Source: Cheilinus undulatus
Lineage: Eukaryota; Chordata; Actinopteri; Labriformes; Labridae
Assembly (NCBI RefSeq): GCF_018320785.1
Contig: NC_054873.1
Location: 25,696,196-25,760,195, forward strand
Length of the DNA: 64,000 nt
Direction: 5' to 3'
The position numbers and the translations under genes were made by a program. Under the pieces are notes generated by a model. That model had not been told where the DNA came from. It was given only the letters and a program-made list of their open reading frames with translations, and made no database searches. Positions 1 to 11,945 of this stretch are shown here, piece after piece. Each line of letters opens with the position of its first letter. Position 1 is the first letter of the stretch.

Positions 1-288
1 CCCCTTTAAGTCCATTAATGATCATTCAGCTTGGCAGCAGCAATGCATAGATGTCACACTTAAACCACTCTCTATCTGTCAATCCTGTAGATGAGATAAT
101 CTAAGGCTTACCTGTGGAGTTCTTGCATTTAATTACGTTCGTTGACGAAAACAACTTTAAGTTCATCTGCTATAGATCCTTGACTGCAAAGGCTTTCACT
201 CCAGTGCTATGTGGTCTGATACAACAGGTTATTGCCTTAGATTTCATGATGATCTATTTTTAGATCATACATTTTTCTCATGTTGCAG

Positions 289-3200
289 GACATTGTGTTG
301 AACTTCTCTCCCGGGCCTATATATGCAGTAGATGGAGACAGAGGACTCAACTCTCCAGTCAGCTATGCTATTGTCTCAGGTACAAAACATACTCATGCAA
401 GCTGAAATTAAAATTTAATGTTGATACATTAGCACATCTATTACTGTGTTTGTGGTCATACTAGGAAATGATGATGGACGTTTCCTGATCGACAGAGAGA
501 CGGGGGAAGTGAGACTGGTTCATGGGGTGCCAGATAGACTCACAACCCCATTGGTGCATCTACAGGTCATGGTAAGCGTTACATACTAAGTGTTAGCAGG
601 TTTTACATGGCGTTCTCTATTTCTCTCAGCACTAATTTCCCTTTGCTGTCCTTTTGTCTGTTTTGCATCCAGGCTTATCAGGACGATGACCCCAGGAAAT
701 ATTCTGTTGCTAGAGTGCTGGTCCGATTTGTGGCTGTGAACATGTTTCGTCCTGAGTTTGAAATGGCTGAATATCAAGGCTTTGTAACTGGAGGGAAGAG
801 CCCTGTCGCCCTTGTCAACACCTATGGCAACAGAGCACTGATGTTACATGTTGATGATCAAGACTTTAGTCATGTATGCACCTCACAAACACATGAAAAC
901 ACCTACAGTGCAAAAAAACTAAATGCATTTCTGTTTTTTTGAGAAATGTTGTTACCAGTTTCCTACATTTTTGTTCCATATTGACAGGGATTTAACCCCA
1001 TGATATACTACACCTTCAGCCCTAAATCCAACCATACAGATGTCTACAGAATCACACAGGAGGGCCTTCTGATCGCCTGGACTGATCATCTCCAACCACA
1101 GCAGAAGCATGTTCTACAGGTAACGCTTTAGAAGAAAAAAATTTACTTACCCCAGAGTGTGTTTTTTAAGATTAAGGCCAGCAAATACATACCAGACATT
1201 ATTTTAAATTTATGTTTCTAGATCCATTTCTCATTGCATATTTTTTAAATGGCAAGAGCAAAAAACTTAAGGTGTAATTCCTTTTGACACACGCGAGCAT
1301 TGTGTACACTTCATCTTTTAAAAAGAAAAAAATAAACTTAGCTTGCAGGTATTCTTAATGTGTTTTTCAAGCTTGAACTCAAAAGTTGGTATACAATTTA
1401 ACTGGCTGAAATGTAAAAATAAATCAGCATGTCCCTAAAAAGAAAATTGATGTGATAATAATTGAGGATCAAGCATTAACCAAGTCACATGTATATCAAG
1501 CAAGACGAGTATTAAGTGGTGCTATCAGCTTATAAATCAATTACAGGCTTTGTGATTTATTAATCTTGATTAATTGCATCAAAAGATGGGGAAACTCAAG
1601 CACCCAGTAGCAGCTTTCAAGACACATAACATGAAACTCTTACATGTGTAGACCCCCCATGTTAAGCATGCACAATTGCCAGAAAAAGTATTAAGTCTTT
1701 CTAAGTTAAGGTTACATTTGAATAAAGTAAAATCAAACAAAAATTTAAACAGAATAAAATAAAATAAAAATAGAAGCCTTTCAATAACAAAAAAATAAAC
1801 ATAGAGATTATATATACTTTATTCAGTTTAAATCACAAAAGAACTGGAGATAGAAATCACACATAAACAGATAATAATGCAGTGTTCTATGGATGTTGTG
1901 CAGGTTTGACATGGGATTTAAAAATTAAAGTGTACAGAAGACAATAAGATAAATAGCTGTCTCTTAAAACATTTGTGCAATTTCGCAGTTAAAATTATGC
2001 TGAATGATTGCATTACAGATTGACCTAATGTTCTACCCTGTTTTAAGATGGTTATTTCCAATGTTATGTTTTGATTTGGCTCCATTCTTCCCCTTTTTGA
2101 AAAGACAATTCAATCTTTGTTTATCTATCCTGGATAGTGTTGATAGAATAAGACCAGAGAATTTTTAGCATGTATTTTCATGAAGTTTAAAAGCTGCTGT
2201 TGACAGTTTTTATGACATCAGAGTACGATTAATCTGGGTAAATTGTATATTTTCTGTGATAAATAATTTAAAAGAAAGTGACAGCACTGTTATTTACAGA
2301 AGCTAGTTTACCAGACCTGCACCAAAGCATATTTGTCTTTTATGGAAACATCACAACAAATAAAGACAAAAATAAGATGTGATTAAAACTGAAATTATTT
2401 TTCAGGTGATGGCTGTTGACCAAGAATCAGGTGATGCCACTTTTGCTACTGTAGTGGTGAAGGTGTTATCTGATGGCCAACCAAGTAAGAACTAACATTA
2501 ACAAACTCACAGAAATCACAGATAAATGATGAGCTGGCAGAATGAAACACCTGTATGTCTCTTTCTGTGCTTTAGTCCCTTATGGTGCACTAGTGGACGA
2601 GCGTCTGACAGGCTGCACTGTGGGTAAAGCCTTGTTTCTGAGCATGGTGTTCATGTCTATATTTGGAAGTTTCCTGTATTTGGTAATATGGCTGAGGAGG
2701 AGACACAAAGGACAGATGGACCCACTGGAGAGAGGCTGTGTGGCCCAGGGGAAACACCCCAACGTGGTGAGATTCTTAATCCCTTTAATCCAGAGAGGTA
2801 TTTACTAAGATTTGTTGACGAGTTTCTGATTTATTCTTCACTACATTTATTCCCACAGAGTTTACGCTGGTTCCAACTGGTAAGTTATCCATTTTTTGCT
2901 GAAGCTACTTCTCATTGAGGCCCTATATTTTCTTGCCTCCCCCTTATTTAACTAGTTATAGTATTCTGTATAGTATTTATGTAAAAGGTATATTTGCCCC
3001 CCAGCTTTTTATTGATAAGGGAGTGGAGAGCTTCTTAAAGCTTGCAGTTTTGCAGTGCTGACAAAAGAAAGTGCTCTTTGTTGGAGCGCATAAACACATC
3101 TAGGAAAAAAATCAAAGAAACCAAGGCACTTGTCTGTAAAACATCAGTGAATCTGAAGAAGGCTGGATGCCAAACGCTGTTGAGTTTTATGATTTTAATC

Positions 3201-6200
3201 ATGCTCTACATCGTGGGTTCCCAATCTTTGAGCCAAGGACCCTTAAAATAACAGTGCCAGAGACTGGGGCCCCCCAGACCCCCACTGTACCTAGAGGTGG
3301 TTAAAGCAAATAATGTTGTGCACAGCTGTGCACATTCACAGACAGGCCTTTCCTAACACCAACGAAAAACAAAATTAAGACCAAGCTACATAAGAAACAC
3401 ATTATTGTTTTATACAGTATTTAATTCATTTATTGTATGAAAGGTCAGAAGAAGAATGTAAGTACATTAAATTTTACACAGGTGATGTCTGTGTGTCTTT
3501 AAAGAGCTGCAGACCCCTATATTTTTACTGTCATCGAAATTTATGTTTTAAAGATTTTTAGCACCTCATTTCAGCATAAGTCTCACCTACAGACTATAAT
3601 TTATTTTAAACCGAACTCGTTTTATGTATGTATTTTAAGGGATGCATATAATTGGCATGATATTGATATCGGCTGATATAACTTTAAAAGTGAATTATGA
3701 GCGCTAGCAGATATGAAAATTTCAGCTGATATTTACAACCAGTATTTTGTTTATAAAAATCTGTAAATATTGGCTGTACAAACACATAAGCCAGAGGAGT
3801 TTTAGGCCGGACCAACAGACCTACGTCAGCTGAAGTCTTTTTCTTTATTCATCATAATTCCTCGCACTTTTTAGTGTGTTTAAAGGAATGAAATTTGTTC
3901 ATTTGTCCAAACTTTGAATTGTGTCTTTTAAGTATTGGAGTTGTAGGTCTGAACTATATTTAGATATTGATATTGACATTGGTATCAGCTGAAATACTTT
4001 TGGCAAATAGCATACCGGCTAAAACTCAGTATCGAGCATCCCTATATATTTTAACAATGATGGGTAAAATATTCCTTTTAAAATGATTTCATCCCCAAAT
4101 TTGGAAAGCACTGCTTTGCCTTGATATCTTTGATTTTTTAAAATTGATTTTTATCAATTGATTGTCTACAGTCCTTTTGTGCTCTTATTAAAATGTCCTC
4201 TTCAAATCCAGTCATATTGAAGGCTGTCAAACAATTAGAAGTTTTTTTTTTTAATTCTCTGAATTTCTGTAGTTAATCATCGTTGCTCACATTTTGAAAT
4301 TCCACTATTTTGGATTTGAAACTTTTACTATCATTTTAGATTTTTGTACTTAATAAACTATAGGTAGTTAACTTCCTTCCTTGCACAGACCGTTGTTTTT
4401 GTTTGTTTGTTTGTTTGTTTGTTTGTTTTTTGTTTTTTGTTTTCAAAAGAAGATAAGGACTTTTGGGTAAATGGATAATTATGACATGAACTTAACTACA
4501 GAAAAAAAGAACCTGTTATTGACTGAAAAGAAATGAAGGAACAGTAAAAAGTTAAATGTTTGATAACACAAGGTACAGAGGACTGTTGACTTGTACTCTG
4601 AGCTGTCTGTGAGTTTTGTTTAAGTGAAATGAGACATTAAGGAGCAGTGGCATATTTATTTTATATCACTGTGGCTACAGGGAGACGTTACAGTGGCTCA
4701 AAAAGTTAGCTGAAAGGAACAATGAAGCGTGCAATTAATTGCAATAAAAATATTAATGCACTAATTAGGGACCTTAATACACCATGATTAATACATTCAT
4801 GCTGACAGCCCTATTTTTTATCCAAAAATGTGTTTAATAAGTTAATGTCTGAACTGCCAATCCTACAAGTGCTATTTATTACTCTCAATACAAGGTCCAA
4901 CTTACTCATTGCTTCCAAAGCAATCATGTATAAATTGTAGTTACCCTCTGCTAATTAAGTTTCTCAAATGTTATGCAGTTGATTCAGATGTCTTTTGTGC
5001 TAAAGCGTGAATTAGCACATGACAATAACTAGTCTGCCTGACTATCTGACAAGTATGAGGCCTTATCCACCAATAAAGGCCACAAGAAGTGCCCATAAGC
5101 TCCAGAAGAAACAGGTAAGATGGACCTTATATTTAAACTACTCACTCCCACTGGCAAAAGGTTTGACTGCTTGGCTGCTTAAAGGCCACTTCCCTCCTTA
5201 TAATTAACCAGTGTTTTTTTAGAAATGCTGACCCAGCGACTGTTGTGTCTCTACAGTTAAGTCACCGTAGCTCCTTGCAGCAAATGGAAGAAGAACCTTT
5301 CAGCACTGACGAGTTAGGGACCTGCAATCCTTCCTTCAGCTTCCCAGATATTCACCAAGAACTCCCCACCTGCCAAGGAGCTGCTTCACCCAGACCGGCT
5401 GCTGCATCGGACACCAGCTTCATCCCCAGTGAACCTGCTAATAGCCCAGTGATCTTCAACAATATTGTTTCTACGCCAACCAAAAGCTCCTGCAGTTCAC
5501 CCGCCTTTCATCTAGCAATTGTGGATGTGAGCCCCATTCTCTTGACCCGGGAAGCGGCTCCATCCAAAGAAAACCTTGTATCAGCAACAGATACATCCCC
5601 TGAACCTGCCGAGGAGCTCCCGCGCACCAGGCCAGGCTCCACAGCCCATGATGCTACTAGAACTCCCACTTTCACCTTTCCTGATTTACAAACAACACAA
5701 ACAACCTCCAGTATCGAGCCTGTTGACCCTGGAACCAGCCCCTCCTCTCAATCCAGCGTTCCTTTCAGTCATGCCCGAATCGCTTCTGCAGAAATAGACA
5801 AACCCATACGCAAACCTCGTGTGAAGACACCACCATACTCACCTTTGCTGTCCTCACCCCTCTCTAAGCAGACAAGCACCCCTCCACCCACCCCAGAGCT
5901 TGTTCCTATAAAAGCCAAGCTAGTACAGTTAGATACCTCTCCCCTCTATACACCCCCAGAAACACCAGAGCAAACAAACACGAGTCAACGCACTGAAGTG
6001 AGTGAACCCTGCACGTCTCTGGACACACCAGAACACCATGCTGCAGCTGCAAACGACGCACATGCATCTGAGGACAGAGAGCCCTCCGTTAACTCAGAAA
6101 ACACACAGGACAACCGCCAGGCGGGGGAGGAGGAGGATGATATTCTGGGAGATGAAGATGCGGACAAGAACAGTGAGGGTGAGGATGAGTTAGAGTCAGA

Positions 6201-6264
6201 CGAAGAAGAGCTGCTGAGAGTGATGGCTCGTTGTAATCCAATTTTTATCTCATTTAGTAAGTGA
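289..6264 (+). CDS. cdhr5: CDHR5-like cadherin, 3' part (5' exons outside window)
   Basis: This is the 3' part of a single-pass cadherin, probably cadherin-related family member 5, which in mammals links intestinal microvilli at their tips. Exons read: 289-379, 465-571, 673-873, 988-1119, 2406-2484, 2576-2766, 2859-2879, 5016-5114, 5257-6264; every join keeps phase. The exon 289-379 peptide contains SPGPIYAVDGDRGLN, close to the remembered human CDHR5 stretch RPGPIYAEDGDRGIN. Two cadherin repeats follow (DxD and DQE motifs), then a short stalk, a membrane segment (from VGKALFLSMVF to YLVIWL), a basic stop-transfer RRRHK, and about 370 cytoplasmic residues rich in Ser, Thr and Pro that end in an acidic patch. 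A poly-A signal lies at 6636. The 5016 acceptor has a weak pyrimidine tract, so that exon is the least certain. The C-terminus could also come from a splice near 6283. Other CDHR members are possible; the cadherin call is firm, the member less so. Confidence 0.75.
3637..4046. mobile_element. Decayed hAT-type non-autonomous element (GGGATGCA family)
   Basis: The left edge begins AGGGATGCATATAATTGG and the right edge ends in ATCGAGCATCCCT, its rough inverted copy. Inside, repeated GATATTGATATCGGC-like phrases resemble the better preserved copy at 33439-33772. No clean 8-bp target duplication is left. It lies in the cadherin intron between 2879 and 5016. Confidence 0.55.
4215..4813. mobile_element. 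hAT-type non-autonomous element (AGGGCTGTCAA family), copy 1
   Basis: The left edge AGGCTGTCAAACAATTAG pairs with the right edge GCTGACAGCCCTA as imperfect inverted repeats. An internal segment at about 4620-4652 (GACATTAAGGAGCAGTGG) reappears reverse-complemented at about 31184-31213 inside the second copy, which ties the two together as one family. A GTTT microsatellite sits within it. Confidence 0.6.
4396..4440. repeat. (GTTT)n microsatellite
   Basis: About eight GTTT units run into an impure GTTTTTT tract, inside an hAT-type element in the cadherin intron. It is likely to vary in length. Confidence 0.85.
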
Positions 6265-6635
6265 TGTCACTATGGTATCGCAGGCTCTGAAAGTGATGGA
6301 GTGGACAGCATGGCATGGAGGAGGTATGCCGAAGAGGGATGACAGCAGACTCGTCAAGAAAGAAAAACCAAAGGTTCTCCTGTACTGTAGGTACCTCTAA
6401 GACAAGTAAGGAGACAGTATACGTACACAAGATAAGCAGCTCATGGACAAGAGAAGACATGCATTCTGTTTGTTCACACTGTATAATGTATTTAAGAAAC
6501 ATTTAACAAAAAACATTGTAAGGTTTAAAGCTCCATTTAAAACATCTAGTAAGGAAAGATGACAGGAATGAGTAACCTTGAATGAAATGTCAAAGAAAAA
6601 ATTTGTGTAAATTATGAAAACATTTTCAAGGTTAC

Positions 6636-6641
6636 AATAAA
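6636..6641 (+). terminator. Poly-A signal of the cadherin gene
   Basis: An exact AATAAA lies about 370 bases after the cadherin stop codon in an AT-rich stretch. It is the first canonical signal downstream of the stop on this strand, so it probably ends the transcript. Confidence 0.5.
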
Positions 6642-6649
6642 TTCATTTA

Positions 6650-9600
6650 TCACAAGGCTAGCACAAGTAGCACAGTCTGAGAGAATCAGATATATTGTCT
6701 GCAAATGTTTACGAATAATACGAGATGATTTGTGTCTGTTTTTTGGGAAAAGGTAAATTCACATAAAAATGCACATAACAGGAAAAAAATGCCTTCCTGC
6801 GGCTGTCAATAGAATTAAAGAGTCACAGATCTCTAGTTGCACTGTCCATTAGTGGCCTGTGAGTTTCCTTGTGGATTTACCTTTTCAATAGCTGCAGGTA
6901 TGTTCAAAACTCTCACATAGTGTACTGCAGCTGTAATTATTTTGTTATGCCTACTCCTCAAACTGCCTAAGTTTTTTCTTTGAAAATTAAAGTTACTGTA
7001 CAACTACAACAATGAGCTAAGACTAGTTATTAAAACTAGATTAGAAAGCATACAAGTGCTGTGTGAAAGGGCAAAGTGCTCTGCATAATCAGAGGAAGTT
7101 TGGTAATTTAGCTTGTTATGCAGTTCCATATGTTGATACAAGAGAATGACAACAAATGATAGGGGTTGTGGCCAAAAGGCTGATGCTGCCTGTTATTCTG
7201 GACCCTGTTGGTGGATGTCAGTGGTGATAGAAGCCACAAGGCTGAAAAAGAACTTTTTAAGCTTGGTAAGCCTTTCGGTCTCCAGAGGCTGCAGACAGGT
7301 ATTAGGAGGTAAGGAGGGCAAGGCTTCTTTGTTTGCAAAGCAAGTACAGGAGATTAGGGGACTTTATAGAGAGAGTCTCATAAAGGCTTCCACAAACTGT
7401 AATGCATTGGGAGGACACTTTGAGGAATGGCTGAGCCCAACAAACACGGCCTGTGATAGAGGCAAAGTTGGATGATCCAGGGAAAGTTTTACCTTTATCT
7501 TTGGCAGAGGGATTTTAATGCTGACACATTGCAAGTGAAACAGCAGTTGGTTGTGGTGGCTTGCCATATCTACAAAGGTTCCTCCAGCTATCAAGATATA
7601 CACTAATCTACATATACAGCACACTACTCAGCCTCCAAAGGACTATTTAGCCATAGGCTATTTTCACATAAAAGAGAAACAGTATGGCTTCCATACTGTT
7701 TGTGGAATGGTAGTCCAACTCTTTACCCTTGCAGGGTCGCTGGGATGATTGTCCAATCTACAAGTTTTGTAGCCCTAAGAACGGCCCACAGTTGTATTCA
7801 CCATGGATCATGTTATCTGTTGTTACAAGCCAACCAGTCCCTGAATAATCTAAGTGAGAACACTGTCTGTATCCTTGGTACAAAGACAAACCTGTAAGCA
7901 GTAGGCGTGTACTTCTTCTAGGGTCGTGCCTTTGCCCTTTGTGCTTGTTATATTCATTAAGCTGATCCAAAGACACCACTGAGGGAAGAGGGTCACAGTT
8001 AGGATTGTTCTCTGCTATAAAACAGTGGATTTCTCTCCTTGGACTGAATCAATGCTTCAAGCAAAGGTTTTGACTTTCTTTGACTCTTGTTCATAAGAGA
8101 GGGAAACTGGTCCATGAGATTGACAGACGTTTGGTGCAGGGTAAGCTGTATACCTGGTAGAAATGAAGACAAAGTTGTAACCTTGCAAAGGTAATGGATT
8201 GGCATGATTCCATGTCTGGCATCAGACAGATTTATCTTGCAAAGCTACAATCTGAAACTTTTGTGCCTGCTCTGAGAGTGATTATTTGAGGAGAATGAGG
8301 GGGTAGCTATTGGCTGGGTTTCGTTTTACTGCAAGATGGTAAACAATTACAACCGGTAATATCTTAGATGAAGCCATAGCAGCAGTTTTTTATCCCACTG
8401 GATCACGTTTCTCCACCGAAAGAAGATTTCAGTGTGAGCAAAGATTTACACTGAGATAGCGGCTGCCTGCCAAGTCCACCTTTATGCAGTTTACTGTCCA
8501 GGGTTGCACATGCCAACTACGTCATGTTTTGTGGCTCTGATTCGCCATTATGAATGTGACACACAGAACGTTTGTCCAGTCACCCTCTGGGAATTTTTTT
8601 AAAGGTTCTGCCCTTTTCAAACACAGACTATGGGCAGTTGGCACGATGGATGTGAGGCATATCCAATGCAATGGGTAAATCAAACTGTCTTACTGCTGTG
8701 TAAGGTTAGCAAAGCCGTGCCAGTTGACCCAAACTTCCCCTGTGTCCACAAGCTGCTAGATGTGAACAAAAGAAGTATGGTTGATTCTGAAATGTGTTTC
8801 AAGGTACTTAAGCTCAGCCTCTGAGACAGGAAAAAGTGCTTTTACAACAGGAGTGAATTTAGAGTGGAGCTTGGAGGTTGGAAGGAATTGAGGATGCGAT
8901 TGGGCCTGTTCATTACTCTTTGACAGTTTTCTGGGCTTGATGAACTGGGAGGTGATGCCAGGGCAGACCCAGAGCACGTTGGAGAGATTACAGTATTTAT
9001 CCCATCTTGGAATGCCACAGAATTCAGAGGAAGCAAGAAACTAGCTGCTAGCAAGTGCCTATAGCAATGCTATAGCATGCCAGGAGCTATGAGAGCAGCT
9101 GTGTATAGGCCGTCCACTGCCTCAGGTTTTGCCATTCATAAGTATTTTATCAAAATCATAGGGCTAGGCATCAGTATAAGGATGCAGTATATAATCAGAA
9201 TTAGTGTTGATTCCCACATACATTTTCACATACAAGGAATTTGTCTTGGTGTTTGGTGCAAAACCAATAAAATAATGGCAGAATAAAAACATTAAGAGGC
9301 TAGAAAGTTAAATAGATTATTATAGAAAACTATAGTAGCAAAATTAAAATATAAAATCCAAATAAACATCACAAAAGTATTTATAACGGTGCGAAAGAGG
9401 AGAAACTATACAGATGTGCAGGTATACCTGGTGATTAGGTTATATAGTGCACTTTTCTAAAGGAGTATAACAGTGTGCAGTTGTAAACAGAAGAGAAGTC
9501 CATTGTGTGATAAGGTTACGCACTAGTCTGTTACAACATGCATTAGTTTGGTCTGCTGGTTCTGGGGTTCAGCGAGAATGTAAAAAAAGAACTTTGTTGT

Positions 9601-10760
9601 CCAAAGATGAAGAGATATAGATGTATGAGAGCATACATCTATGCTTGCCACAATAATCCTTGCCACAATTTATTTTACCAGGTACATATTCAGGACCTAC
9701 TTATAAGTCCCAACCTACTAATTGAGAACCACTGGTTTGCCAGGATATACAATCATGTTTGAAGTTTTAACAATATAGTTGTATCTGTTAGCATGCTGAT
9801 AGTAAACACAAAGTTTTAGTATGACTGGCAATGTTTAATTTAGTTTTGGACATTTTTGGCCTGGTAGTTGCAATTGATGAAGAAGTGCAAACAGTTCACT
9901 CCAAAAGTTTTAAAGAGAATAAGAACCAGGGAAAGGAAGTAGACTCATACTTAGACAATAACAGGCCTTTTGGATAGATCGTATTTCTTTTTTTTTTTTT
10001 TTTAGGTTTCAGGTATCAGAAGTTCTTAATAATGGTTTTGATCAAAATTATCTGTCCATGTTGACTTTTAGCTTTGCACAGGAAACAACCAGCGGCTCAG
10101 TGGATGGAAAAGCCTGAAGACCAACATCTTACATGTGCAAGTGAGAAGAACATTGGCGGCTTGAAAAAGTGCTTGTTCATTCAGAAATCTTTCACATTCA
10201 AGAAGCCGATTAAATTACAACCATTTAGCACCTGTTTTACACAGAAAAATTCTACAGTAACCTATTCTGTGTACATACATATTTAATGTAAATAGAGGAA
10301 TTGTCTGTATGGGCCAGCAAGACAACTAAAAAGTATACAAGTGTCTAACATCCTATCAATTTTGTTTAAAGCTAAATTACATATTCATGTAGTCTGTAGT
10401 CTATCTTCAGGATTCATATCCCATAACTGACTTATTATGGGCTGTTAATGGTAGAAATATTTCCTCAGAACAATTTAGTGACAGAAAAAGGGACTGGACT
10501 GGAACAACAACCCAGAGTTCAATGGGTCAATGGCATGGAGGGAAACAGGAAACAGCACATTTCCTTTGAAGGGAGAAAGCTAGGCAAAAAAGGGGGTAGT
10601 TGTAACGAATCTAATACAAACCTTACAACTTACAATGTGAGGTCCATTTGAAAGAATTCTTTAGAAATGAAAAGCTGTGATTTTTTTTTTAAATGGCAAT
10701 TTAAGTTGTGTAATGGACACCTGACAAATGCCGAACTAGAACAAACAAGAGGACTAAAAG
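6650..10760. other. Intergenic stretch, no gene recognised
   Basis: I see no exon chain, RNA gene or intact element here. The block from about 7.1 to 9.05 kb is less AT-rich than its flanks and holds several short open stretches on both strands, none of which matches a family I know. Flanking parts are AT-rich with ordinary single-base runs. It may contain distal regulatory DNA or an unidentified old insert. Confidence 0.5.
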
Positions 10761-10776
10761 CTCCAATTTTATCTGT

Positions 10777-10782
10777 TTTATT
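10777..10782 (-). terminator. Poly-A signal of calumenin
   Basis: TTTATT on the + strand is AATAAA on the gene's strand, about 1.15 kb after the calumenin stop. It implies a 3' UTR of roughly 1.2 kb, which includes the CA microsatellite at 11127-11144. Confidence 0.45.
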
Positions 10783-11126
10783 GGGACACTCTCACTCACA
10801 AAACTGGACCTGATTGTTAGGGTGCTCCAACAACGTATTTACAGTAAAGTTACTAGTGAAAGGGTGGTCACTGCAGTGAGCCTGTAAAAAAACATTATCA
10901 TATACAATAGTACAATACTGTAAAAATCATCAGTGGTTATAAACGGTGGAAGTGACAAAACAAGCATAACAAACTATTTTTGAAAGGAAGTGTTTGATGG
11001 CAATTTTTTTTTTCGAATAGCTTAAAAAAATGATAAAGTTCTGCTGAATTAAACAAAAATCAAGACATGACATACAAAATAGGGAAAGCACTCATCAAGA
11101 AACATTTACACACACAGATACTCACG

Positions 11127-11144
11127 CACACACACACACACACA
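11127..11144. repeat. (CA)n microsatellite
   Basis: Nine CA units lie in the inferred calumenin 3' UTR; a shorter impure CA stretch precedes them. Confidence 0.8.
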
Positions 11145-11945
11145 ATTGGGTGATGAAAAAACAAAAAGAAAGGAGGCGGCCCTAAGGATTCATCTGCGTC
11201 TAACTTCACATTGATTCCTTCGACTTCCACAGTGCAGAACCAACCACTCTGTGTGTTAGCCTGGATGCTTTTTGGACCACAGAAGCAAACAGTGTATTCC
11301 CACTGATGACACTATTACGCTAAATAGTCTTCACTGTCACTGGAGTTAACTTTTTACTCCTCGTTCCAAACATCCCATAATCCAGCAAACCCCCATTTCA
11401 AAAGAGACAACAGCGTAACATTGAGCCAGCAACTAGAGTTTTAGTTTGGGTTTGGCGATATGATAAGACAGAGGAGTAGGTAAAATTCTAGTGCCTAGGA
11501 ATCAGCTCCACTCGTTGCAGTCCAGTGCATCTCAAAAAGAAATAGGAGGATAAATCATTGTGCCTTCTGCATACCTGAACTTTTTTTGTCATGGGTTTGA
11601 AACAAAACATGGCTTTTTCATAAAATTCCCCTTTCAAAGAAAAATAAAGGTAAACTAACTAAATTATCCTTCAACCGACCTCCAAGTGTAGTGCGAGGAA
11701 GCAGAAACAAAGGCTGGGGATATGTCCCACTCTTAAGAACATGAGCATGAGGGCACACTGGTCGAGAATGTACACATTACTGACAGTGTAATATTGTGTA
11801 CAATAGGACACATTCAAGAAATCAAATAAATTATTGTCCGTGGCGTTGGATTAGAGGAGCTCATCTTGTTGGGAGTACTCCATCCACTGTCAAGCAGTAA
11901 GGTGGTTCAAAAGATGAGCACAGAGTCTTTGGAGGCAGGCGGGTG

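Noticed and set aside
1-288. Search for an earlier cadherin exon at the window start
   Set aside because: No frame with cadherin motifs and proper splice sites was seen; this part appears to be intron.
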